From assembly GCF_000770305.1 (NCBI RefSeq), contig NZ_JNVB01000026.1:1-48641 (forward strand): a DNA stretch of 48,641 nucleotides, written 5' to 3'. Shown here in pieces: positions 41,948 through 48,641 of the stretch. Made by a program: the position numbers and the translations under genes. The notes below the pieces were generated by a model that was not told the origin of the DNA, ran no database searches, and worked only from the letters and a program-made list of their open reading frames with translations. Origin of the DNA: Erwinia oleae. Its GTDB lineage: Bacteria; Pseudomonadota; Gammaproteobacteria; Enterobacterales; Enterobacteriaceae. Positions within the stretch are counted from its first letter, which is position 1; each line of letters begins with the position of its first letter.

Positions 41948-42913
41948 ATGGTCACAATCAGGCTGGCGGTGCGCGACTGGGATTATTTTACCCCCCTTGC
42001 GCTGGGCGATATCAAACCGCAGGGTTTCCATCTTGAGGTGGATCGCGTGGGTACGCTGGTAGGCGATTTAGCGACCAGCACGCAATACGATGCGGCTGAG
42101 GTTTCCTTCAGCCGCTACGCGCAGGCCAGAGCGAAAGGGGATGATTCTCTGCTGGCGCTGCCGCATTTTCTTATGCGTGGCTTCCGCCAACGCTGCATCA
42201 TCACCACGCAGGACAGCCCGGTCACATCGCTTGATGGGCTGAAAGGCAAAAAGATTGGCGTCACGGGCTGGCAGGATTCGGGCAACACCTGGACCCGCGC
42301 GCTGCTGTATGAAGCCGGCGTGCGCATTGAAGACGCTTACTGGTTTGCAGGACGACTGACCGCCGAACACCCGATTGTCGATCGCCTGAGCGGTTTTGGT
42401 CAGCCGGGCCGTATCGAAGCCGCGCCGGGCGAGCATCCGCTGATTGACCTGCTCAGGGCCGGCGAGCTGGATGCGGTGTTTACGCCCTTTATGCCAGCCG
42501 GTTTCTTTTTAAAAGACTCCGGGCTGCGCCAGCTACAACCGGACTTCCGCCAGGCGGAACTGGATTACTTTAATCGGGTGGGTTACATCCCTGGCCACCA
42601 TCTGTTGGCTTTCAGGTCTGACATCGCCAACACGCATCCCGGCCTGCCGCAGGCGCTGAGTGCGCTGATTGAGCAGTCCGCTGCTCTGTGGCTTGAAAAG
42701 CGGGAGAAGTACGCCGACACCACGCCCTGGCTATTTGATGATTTGCGACGCACTGCGCAGGATTTGCCCGCTAACTGGAATCAGAACGGTTTTACCGCTA
42801 ATAAGAAGATGATTGCCGACTTCGGCAAAGCGCTTTATGACCAGGGCCTGACCGCGCAGTGCCTCACGCCTGACGATCTTTTTCCCATGCAGAGCGAAGG
42901 AGCATCACGATGA
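41948..42913 (+). CDS. 4,5-dihydroxyphthalate decarboxylase-like / periplasmic-binding-fold protein
   Basis: 321 aa without a signal peptide (MVTIRLAVRDWDYFTPL), so it is cytoplasmic despite the substrate-binding-protein fold. The stretch AAEVSFSRYAQARAKGDDSLLALP and the following LMRGFRQRC closely resemble Pht5-type 4,5-dihydroxyphthalate decarboxylases, which share the PBP type 2 fold with NMT1/TauA binding proteins. Its substrate is unknown. It starts the operon with AGAGGC upstream and overlaps ybeM by 4 bases (ATGA). The alternative is an ABC binding protein lacking its signal; the lack of a matching permease nearby argues against that. Confidence 0.75.
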   Translation: MVTIRLAVRDWDYFTPLALGDIKPQGFHLEVDRVGTLVGDLATSTQYDAAEVSFSRYAQARAKGDDSLLALPHFLMRGFRQRCIITTQDSPVTSLDGLKGKKIGVTGWQDSGNTWTRALLYEAGVRIEDAYWFAGRLTAEHPIVDRLSGFGQPGRIEAAPGEHPLIDLLRAGELDAVFTPFMPAGFFLKDSGLRQLQPDFRQAELDYFNRVGYIPGHHLLAFRSDIANTHPGLPQALSALIEQSAALWLEKREKYADTTPWLFDDLRRTAQDLPANWNQNGFTANKKMIADFGKALYDQGLTAQCLTPDDLFPMQSEGASR

Positions 42914-43698
42914 AAGTTGCATTAGGGCAGTTTGCGGTCAGCCGCGACTGGCAGGAAAACAGTGCCACCTGCACCCGTTTGATGGCGGAAGCACAGACGG
43001 AAGGTGCCGATCTGCTGGTGCTGCCGGAAGGCATCCTGGCGCGTGATATTGCCGATCCGGATCTGGTTCTGAAAGCGGCCCAGCCGCTGGACGGCCCCTT
43101 CCTCACCGCGGTCTGCGCCGCCAGCCGCGGCAACGCGCTGACCACCATGATGACCGTGCATGTCCCCGCTGGCGATGGCAAAGCGCTGAATGTACTGGTG
43201 GCCATTCGCAATGGCGAAATCATCGCCCGTTACGACAAACTTCATCTTTACGATGCCTTCGCCGTACAGGAGTCGCGCAACGTGACGCCGGGCAATCAGG
43301 TGCCGCCGCTGGTTGAAGTGGCAGGCATGAAAGTGGGCCTGATGACCTGCTATGACGTGCGTTTCCCCGAGCAGGCCCGCCGCCTGGCGCTGGACGGCGC
43401 CGAGGTGTTGGTGCTGCCCGCAGCATGGGTAAAAGGCCCGCTGAAAGAGAAGCACTGGGAGGTGCTGGTTACCGCGCGCGCGTTAGAAAATACCTGCTAT
43501 GTGGTGGCCGTCGGCGAATGCGGCCCGCGCAATATCGGCAACAGTATGGTCGTTGATCCGATGGGTGTCGCTATTGCCAGCGCAGCCGAAGCGCCAGCGC
43601 TGGTCTTCGCCACGCTGGAGGCGACGCGCATCGCACAGGTTCGCGAGGTGCTGCCCGTATTGCAAAATCGGCGTTTCGCGCGTCCTGAGTTAAATTAA
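42910..43698 (+). CDS. ybeM: Deaminated-glutathione amidase YbeM (Nit1-like nitrilase family)
   Basis: 262 aa with the nitrilase triad Glu40 (LLVLPEG), Lys110 (YDKLHLYDAFAVQES) and Cys147 (GLMTCYDVRFPEQ). Segments such as ILVLPAAWV-like VLVLPAAWVKGPLKEKHW match E. coli YbeM, which hydrolyses deaminated glutathione made by transaminase side reactions. In E. coli it stands directly before tatE; here three ABC-transporter genes lie between. It overlaps the previous gene by 4 bases and the next starts within about 25 bases, so it is within an operon. Confidence 0.88.
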   Translation: MKVALGQFAVSRDWQENSATCTRLMAEAQTEGADLLVLPEGILARDIADPDLVLKAAQPLDGPFLTAVCAASRGNALTTMMTVHVPAGDGKALNVLVAIRNGEIIARYDKLHLYDAFAVQESRNVTPGNQVPPLVEVAGMKVGLMTCYDVRFPEQARRLALDGAEVLVLPAAWVKGPLKEKHWEVLVTARALENTCYVVAVGECGPRNIGNSMVVDPMGVAIASAAEAPALVFATLEATRIAQVREVLPVLQNRRFARPELN

Positions 43699-43723
43699 CG
43701 TGACCACACCGGGGAAACTGACC

Positions 43724-44611
43724 ATGACCATAAAAACAACGGCTGCTGCGCTGGTTCTGGGTTTAACTGCGGGTTTTGCTCAGGCTGCCGATGCGATCCC
43801 GACACAAAAAGTTGACCAGGCGCTGCACGATCGTCTGCCTGAAGAGATTAAAAAAGCGGGCAGGATGATCTCCGTGAATAACGGCTCTTTTCCGCCCTAT
43901 GAAATTGTAGAAAGCCCGACCTCAATGAGCGGTGCTTCTGCCGATTTAACCGAGGCGCTGGCGCAGCTGCTGGGGGTGAAAATCGAACACGCCACCGTCA
44001 GCGGGCTTTCCGGCGTACTGGCCGGTATCAAGTCTGGTCGTTATCAGTTGGCAATTGGCCCGGTTGGCGATTATCCCGATCGCCAGCAGAAAAACGACTT
44101 TATTGATTTTGTGCAGGAGTTTGTGGTGTTTGCCGTGCAGAAAGGCAATCCGGCGAAGATCAACTCGCTTGACGACACCTGCGGCAAACGCATTGCCGTG
44201 ATGGCTGCCGGCTCCGCCGAACAGGTGATCCGTAAGCAGTCGAAGGTGTGTACCGATGCGGGCAAACCCGCGGTGACCGTGCAGTCATTTACCGATCAGC
44301 CTTCGTCCATCCTTGCCGTGCGGTCAAAGCGCTCGGATGCCTTTTTCTCCTCTCAGGCACCGCTGATTTACTTTGTCGAACAGGCGCATGGTCAGCTTGA
44401 GCTGAGCGGGAAAGGGCAGAAAAACGGCTTCGGTGATATTTTCCAGGGCACCGTGGTGCCAAAAGATTCCGCGCTGGGAAAAGTCGTGTTGGATGGCTAC
44501 CAGGCGCTTTTTGATAATGGCACCTACGCCGCGATCATGAAGAAGTGGAAGCTTGAAGGCAACATGATTAAAGCACCTGGCGTCAATCTGGCGAAGGGGG
44601 AGGTAAAATGA
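43724..44611 (+). CDS. Polar amino-acid ABC transporter, periplasmic binding protein
   Basis: 295 aa from ATG 43724 (GGGGAAA upstream; a GTG at 43700 is less likely because it lacks a proper signal start). Signal peptide MTIKTTAAALVLGLTAGFAQA is followed by an SBP_bac_3 domain (SVNNGSFPPYEIVE, SGRYQLAIGPVGDYPDRQ, FQGTVVPKDSAL). Two Cys (about 155, 172) may form a disulfide. The family binds amino acids, opines or related compounds; the ligand is unknown. The permease starts in an ATGA overlap. Confidence 0.9.
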   Translation: MTIKTTAAALVLGLTAGFAQAADAIPTQKVDQALHDRLPEEIKKAGRMISVNNGSFPPYEIVESPTSMSGASADLTEALAQLLGVKIEHATVSGLSGVLAGIKSGRYQLAIGPVGDYPDRQQKNDFIDFVQEFVVFAVQKGNPAKINSLDDTCGKRIAVMAAGSAEQVIRKQSKVCTDAGKPAVTVQSFTDQPSSILAVRSKRSDAFFSSQAPLIYFVEQAHGQLELSGKGQKNGFGDIFQGTVVPKDSALGKVVLDGYQALFDNGTYAAIMKKWKLEGNMIKAPGVNLAKGEVK

Positions 44612-45561
44612 AAAAAAGCGTCGCGAGCAGGACAAACGCACAGCATCGCGATGTGGCGCTGGCCCGTAACGCGCCGCGCTATGGTCGCCTGATCTCCTGG
44701 ATTGTGGTGCTGCTGATTGCTGCTAACTTTCTCTGGCTGGTGGCGACCAATCCCAATTTTGAGTGGCATGTGGTGCTTGAGTGGTTTACTGAAGGCTCCG
44801 TTCTCAAGGGGCTTCAGGTTACGCTTGGCTTGACGGTGGTGTCGATGATCCTTGGCACGCTGCTGGGGCTGCTGTTGGCGGTGGCGCGCCTTTCGGAAAA
44901 TCGCCTGCTCAGCGGTTTGTCGGGTCTCTATATCTGGTTTTTTCGCGGTACGCCGCTGCTGGTGCAGCTGATCTTCTGGTACAACATGTCCACCCTGTTC
45001 CCAACGGTGACGCTGGGTATTCCGTTCGGCGGGCCGACCTGGGCCACCTGGAACACCAACGATCTGATCACGCCGCTGACGGCAGCGATAGCCGGGCTGG
45101 CGCTCAATGAGGCGGCCTATATGGCGGAGATTATTCGCGCCGGGCTGCTCTCAGTCGATCAGGGGCAGGTGGAAACAACGCAGGCATTCGGGATGAGTCG
45201 GGCACGCGCGCTGCGCCGCATTATTATCCCGCAGGCGATGCGATCGATTATTCCGCCTAGCGGTAACCAGTTGATTAGTATGATTAAAGCCACCTCGCTG
45301 GTGAGCGTTATCGCGATGGGTGACCTGCTCTATTCTGTACAGTCCGTCTACAACCGCACCTTCGAAGTGGTGCCGATGCTGATGGTGGCGGTGATCTGGT
45401 ATCTGCTGATTACCTCGGTTCTCAATGTCGGCCAGTCCGCTATTGAGCGCTACTATTCGCGGGGTGTTCGTCGCTCGGTTTCCAGCGCCCGCCGTCGCGC
45501 GCCTGCGGTCAAGGCGGCACCCATCGTTAATCGTCCTTATTTCCCCAGGGAGGATGTATGA
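44608..45561 (+). CDS. Polar amino-acid ABC transporter, permease
   Basis: 317 aa. A cytoplasmic N-terminus of about 25 residues is followed by five to six transmembrane helices and the HEQ-type EAA loop ([35 protein letters not shown]). Presence of a single permease implies a homodimer. An unusual basic C-terminal tail ([18 protein letters not shown]) extends past the usual end. The start overlaps the binding-protein gene and the stop overlaps the ATPase gene, both by ATGA. Confidence 0.93.
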   Translation: MKKSVASRTNAQHRDVALARNAPRYGRLISWIVVLLIAANFLWLVATNPNFEWHVVLEWFTEGSVLKGLQVTLGLTVVSMILGTLLGLLLAVARLSENRLLSGLSGLYIWFFRGTPLLVQLIFWYNMSTLFPTVTLGIPFGGPTWATWNTNDLITPLTAAIAGLALNEAAYMAEIIRAGLLSVDQGQVETTQAFGMSRARALRRIIIPQAMRSIIPPSGNQLISMIKATSLVSVIAMGDLLYSVQSVYNRTFEVVPMLMVAVIWYLLITSVLNVGQSAIERYYSRGVRRSVSSARRRAPAVKAAPIVNRPYFPREDV

Positions 45562-46328
45562 GTGAGATGCAGCCGCTGGTCCAGGCGCGAAACGTGCAGA
45601 AAAACTATGGCGACAATGCGGTGCTGCGTGGCATCGACCTGGATGTGATGGCCGGTGAAGTGGTGGTGATCCTCGGGCCTTCCGGCTCCGGGAAATCAAC
45701 GTTGCTGCGCTGTATCAACCATCTTGAGGATCTGAACGCGGGTTCCATTATGGTCGGTGACCACCAGGTGGGATACGAGTTGCGCAACGGCCAGCTACAT
45801 CGCCTTTCGCCGCGCAAGATCGCCCGCCAGCGTCAGGAAATTGGGATGGTGTTCCAGCAATTTAATCTTTATCCACACATGACGGTATTGGAAAATATCA
45901 TCGAGGCGCCCGTTGGCGTACACAAGCGCCCGCGAGATGAAGCCATCCGCGAGGCGACGGAGCTTTTGGCGACGGTGGGCCTGAGCGATAAAGCCGATGC
46001 GTGGCCGCAACATTTGTCGGGTGGTCAGCAGCAGCGCGTAGCCATCGCTCGTGCGCTGGCAATCCGGCCAAAACTGATGCTGTTTGATGAGCCGACGTCG
46101 GCGCTGGACCCGGAGTTGGTCGGCGAGGTGCTGGCAACGATGCGCACCCTGGCCGATCGGGGGTTAACCATGGTGGTGGTAACGCACGAAATTGGCTTTG
46201 CTCGTGAGGCGGCGGATCGGGTGGTGTTTATGGATGGCGGCGTCGTCGTAGAGCAGGGGCCGCCGGAAGAGGTGCTGGTCAATCCTCGTCATCCTCGCTT
46301 TCAGGCTTTCCTGAGTCGCTTTATCTGA
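45558..46328 (+). CDS. Polar amino-acid ABC transporter, ATPase
   Basis: 256 aa. Walker [11 protein letters not shown]-loop [12 protein letters not shown], signature LSGGQQQR, Walker [14 protein letters not shown] and switch His in VVVTHEIG are intact; it resembles GlnQ/HisP-class ATPases. It is the last gene of the MocR-linked operon. About 120 bases with no clear terminator separate it from tatE. Confidence 0.94.
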   Translation: MSEMQPLVQARNVQKNYGDNAVLRGIDLDVMAGEVVVILGPSGSGKSTLLRCINHLEDLNAGSIMVGDHQVGYELRNGQLHRLSPRKIARQRQEIGMVFQQFNLYPHMTVLENIIEAPVGVHKRPRDEAIREATELLATVGLSDKADAWPQHLSGGQQQRVAIARALAIRPKLMLFDEPTSALDPELVGEVLATMRTLADRGLTMVVVTHEIGFAREAADRVVFMDGGVVVEQGPPEEVLVNPRHPRFQAFLSRFI

Positions 46329-46450
46329 TATTATCTGCGGGCTAAATATTACTCTGTTACAGATTATGATTGTATCAGGCGCCATTCCGCGCGTTAATAG
46401 AGCTTACCGTAAGCGACTCGTTGCGGGTCAGGTTTGAAGAGAAGGTATTT

Positions 46451-46657
46451 ATGGAAGGTATCAGTATTGCTAAGCTGCTGATTGTCGGCGCGCTGATCGT
46501 TTTATTGTTCGGCACAAACAAGCTGCGTTCGCTCGGTGGCGATTTAGGATCAGCCATTAAAGGCTTTAAAAAAGCCATGAGTGAGGACGATACGTCCGCA
46601 AAAAGAACGCCTGCTGCTGATGAAAAGCCTGTTGAGCAGGTCGTTCATAAAGATTGA
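46451..46657 (+). CDS. tatE: TatE, twin-arginine translocase subunit
   Basis: 68 aa, [35 protein letters not shown]: one transmembrane helix, the FGxxKLR hinge and an amphipathic helix as in TatA/TatE. The ATG at 46451 gives E. coli TatE length; the longer frame is rejected. TatE is a minor TatA-like subunit that exports folded proteins. It lies next to lipA as in E. coli. Confidence 0.93.
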   Translation: MEGISIAKLLIVGALIVLLFGTNKLRSLGGDLGSAIKGFKKAMSEDDTSAKRTPAADEKPVEQVVHKD

Positions 46658-46680
46658 TCGCCTCGCGAAGCCATAAAAAA

Positions 46681-46708
46681 AACGGATGATTGCTCATCCG
46701 TTTTTTTT
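46681..46708. terminator. Bidirectional terminator between tatE and lipA
   Basis: AACGGATGA, loop TTGC, TCATCCGTT inside long A and T tracts (the stem extends to about 15 bp with A:T pairs from 46675). It serves tatE (+) and lipA (-). Confidence 0.92.
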
Positions 46709-46741
46709 GCGCGCCACGTTACTGTAAACAGATGTAACGCG

Positions 46742-47707
46742 CTACTTAACTTCCAGACCTTTTGCCTGCATATCCGCATGATAGGAGGAGCGCACAAACG
46801 GGCCACAGGCGGCGTGCGTAAAGCCCATATCCAGCGCGGCCTCTTTCATTTCATCAAATTCCGCCGGACTGACGTAACGCTGCACCGGCAGATGGTGACG
46901 GCTTGGCTGGAGATACTGTCCGAGCGTCAGCATGGTCACGCCGTGACGACGCAGGTCGCGCATCACCTCAACAATTTCCGCATTCGTTTCGCCAAGGCCC
47001 ACCATCAGACCGGACTTGGTTGGAATATCAGGATGCGCCTCTTTAAAGCGCTCCAGCAGCTTCAGCGACCAGTCATAGTTCGCACCGGGGCGAACCTGAC
47101 GGTACACGCGCGGCACGTTTTCCAGATTGTGGTTAAACACGTCCGGCGGCGTGGCGGTGAGGATATCCAGCGCGCGATCCATTCTGCCGCGGAAGTCAGG
47201 CACCAGCGTTTCAATTTTAATCGCCGGGTTTTTTACGCGAATAGCAGAAATGCAGTCGGCAAAGTGCTGTGCGCCGCCGTCACGCAGATCGTCGCGGTCA
47301 ACGGACGTGATAACCACGTAGCGCAGGCCCATATCGGCGATAGTTTGTGCCAGTTTTTCCGGCTCGTTGTTGTCCGGCGCGACGGGGCGGCCATGCGCCA
47401 CGTCGCAGAACGGGCAGCGGCGCGTACAGATGGCGCCGAGGATCATGAATGTCGCGGTGCCGTGGTTAAAGCATTCGGCAAGATTAGGGCAGGAGGCCTC
47501 TTCACAAACGGAGTGCAGACCGTTTTTGCGCATCGCGGCTTTGATGCCCTGGATACGACTGGAGTCCGCCGGAAGTTTGATTTTCATCCACTCCGGTTTA
47601 CGTAAAACCTCCGTTCGCTCCGTGACCACCGTTTTAACCGGGATCAGCGCCATTTTGTCTGCGTCGCGGTACTTTACGCCGCGTTCCATCTGTATAGGTT
47701 TACTCAT
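46742..47707 (-). CDS. lipA: Lipoyl synthase LipA
   Basis: 321 aa from ATG 47707 ([21 protein letters not shown]), the E. coli start and length. The radical-SAM cluster cysteines are 94, 98 and 101 ([10 protein letters not shown]) and the auxiliary cluster cysteines 68, 73 and 79. It inserts two sulfur atoms into octanoyl groups on lipoyl domains. It is cytoplasmic and works after LipB, encoded upstream on the same strand, 155 bases away. Confidence 0.98.
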   Translation of the reverse strand: MSKPIQMERGVKYRDADKMALIPVKTVVTERTEVLRKPEWMKIKLPADSSRIQGIKAAMRKNGLHSVCEEASCPNLAECFNHGTATFMILGAICTRRCPFCDVAHGRPVAPDNNEPEKLAQTIADMGLRYVVITSVDRDDLRDGGAQHFADCISAIRVKNPAIKIETLVPDFRGRMDRALDILTATPPDVFNHNLENVPRVYRQVRPGANYDWSLKLLERFKEAHPDIPTKSGLMVGLGETNAEIVEVMRDLRRHGVTMLTLGQYLQPSRHHLPVQRYVSPAEFDEMKEAALDMGFTHAACGPFVRSSYHADMQAKGLEVK

Positions 47708-47862
47708 AATCTTGCATAGTCCAGGTTGGTATGCGCTCAAAAAAGCCGCATCAAACGCAATGAGTTATTAAACTTTTTTTGATAAAAGCGTCAAAATTAT
47801 ATCATTCCGGGCGACGACTTTCAGCCACGGAATGTAACGGATTTGTAAATCCGCACGTGCGG

Positions 47863-48522
47863 TCACCAAATGGGCAGGCGGTTATCGCTCTGCCAGCTCA
47901 GCGAGGGTATTTCCAACAGACGCGCGAAATGCTCAACCAGCAGCGGACGCACCGCTTCCGTCGTCACGCCGGGACGCAGCGCGCTCAACTGCGTCATCTC
48001 CAGTCCGGCGTAGCCACAGGGATTGATGCGCAGAAAAGGCGTCAGATCCATATCCACATTTAACGCCAGCCCGTGAAACGAGCAGCCGTTGCGTATGCGT
48101 AGCCCCAGCGAGCAAATTTTCTTTTCGCTGACGTAAACACCAGGCGCATCGGCGCGGGCGGCGGCGTCAATACCGTAGTCCGCCAGCGTATTTATTACCG
48201 TTTGTTCAATCGCGGAAACGAGCTGGCGAACGCCTACTTTACGGCGCTTCAGGTTGATCATCACATACATCACCTGTTGACCGGGGCCATGATAGGTCAC
48301 CTGACCGCCGCGGTCGCTTTGCATCACGGGAATGTCGCCGGGCATCAGCAGATGTTCAGCCTTACCGGCCTGGCCCTGGGTAAAAACGGGATGATGTTCA
48401 ACCAGCCACAGCTCGTCCGGCGTGGCATCGTTACGGCGATCGGTAAAGGCATGCATCGCCTGTGAGACGGCATCCCAGGGCTGAAGGCCAGGTTGACGAA
48501 CAATTAAGGTATCTGGCAGCAA
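47863..48522 (-). CDS. lipB: Octanoyltransferase LipB
   Basis: 219 aa reading from a TTG codon at 48522; no in-frame ATG precedes the conserved [11 protein letters not shown], so a rare start is needed. Lys135 ([10 protein letters not shown]) and Cys169 (RINPCGYAG) are the catalytic pair, and [12 protein letters not shown] is present. It transfers octanoate from acyl carrier protein to lipoyl-dependent enzymes. ybeD precedes it on the same strand and lipA follows. Confidence 0.96.
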   Translation of the reverse strand: MLPDTLIVRQPGLQPWDAVSQAMHAFTDRRNDATPDELWLVEHHPVFTQGQAGKAEHLLMPGDIPVMQSDRGGQVTYHGPGQQVMYVMINLKRRKVGVRQLVSAIEQTVINTLADYGIDAAARADAPGVYVSEKKICSLGLRIRNGCSFHGLALNVDMDLTPFLRINPCGYAGLEMTQLSALRPGVTTEAVRPLLVEHFARLLEIPSLSWQSDNRLPIW

Positions 48523-48597
48523 AACGGGCAGTCCGTTGAGAAGTGAAAATTGCGTCAGCTAAGAGCGACGCGCGGTCGCTCTATACGCCATACTCTC

Positions 48598-48641
48598 TTA
48601 CAGCACCATGCGGACAATTTCAATTTTGCCCAACTCTTCAT
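48598..48641 (-). CDS. ybeD: YbeD (DUF493), C-terminal end only
   Basis: The last 13 codons and stop (EELGKIEIVRMVL) are visible; the rest is beyond the window. They equal the end of E. coli YbeD, an 87-aa ACT-like protein encoded upstream of lipB, which supports the identification. About 75 bases separate it from lipB. Confidence 0.88.
   Translation of the reverse strand, partial: EELGKIEIVRMVL

Noticed and set aside
1..48641. CRISPR arrays, tRNA/rRNA genes, insertion sequences or integrase genes
   Set aside because: Looked for across the window, especially at the Hrp island borders; no direct-repeat arrays, cloverleaf sequences or transposase-like ORFs were seen.

Overview
The window is Enterobacterales chromosome, most likely Erwiniaceae (Erwinia/Pantoea-like). 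Housekeeping genes match enteric counterparts nearly residue for residue: lipA, lipB, tatE, ybeM, cspE, gntT, gcd, pqqU/yncD, and the last codons of ybeD. Between gntT and cspE lies a complete group I (Hrp1) type III secretion island of the kind carried by plant-associated Erwinia, Pantoea and Pseudomonas syringae. The genus cannot be fixed from the sequence alone.

Left flank (1-13.2 kb): a partial iron-type alcohol dehydrogenase; a small lipoprotein; the TonB-dependent PQQ receptor pqqU followed by PQQ-dependent glucose dehydrogenase gcd; the fetAB transporter; a CsbD/DUF883-like stress protein; a cyanide-insensitive bd-type oxidase cioAB with its 42-aa DUF2474 subunit; and the gluconate permease gntT behind a GntR-type operator. 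Gcd makes gluconate in the periplasm and GntT imports gluconate, so these genes form a coherent direct-oxidation theme.

Hrp island (13.4-38.6 kb): a 355-aa membrane protein of unknown function convergent with hrpY; the regulators hrpY, hrpX and hrpL on the minus strand; the operon hrpJ-hrcV-hrpQ-hrcN-hrpO-hrpP-hrcQ-hrcR-hrcS-hrcT-hrcU on the plus strand; two small pilin-like genes (hrpA plus a paralogue); then on the minus strand hrpF-hrpG-hrcC-hrpT-hrpV and hrpB-hrcJ-hrpD-hrpE, followed upstream by hrpS; then a harpin gene (+) and a HopP1-like harpin/lytic transglycosylase (-). The expected cascade is visible in the DNA: a -24/-12 sigma-54 promoter for hrpL (target of HrpS) and six HrpL 'hrp boxes', all GGAACY-N15-CCACNNA. 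The convergent hrcU/hrpV layout resembles P. syringae more than E. amylovora, and hrpA sits at that junction instead of upstream of hrpB. No dspE-type effector, effector chaperone, integrase, IS or tRNA is seen here.

Right flank (38.8-48.6 kb): small proteins (an 83-aa unknown, the 27-aa YohP, a zinc-ribbon protein near a perfect FNR-type box), cspE, then a divergent MocR regulator facing an operon of a 4,5-dihydroxyphthalate-decarboxylase-like protein, the amidase YbeM and a polar amino-acid ABC importer. tatE, lipA, lipB and ybeD follow. In E. coli ybeM lies directly between tatE and crcB-cspE, so here it appears to have been built into a larger catabolic or uptake operon.
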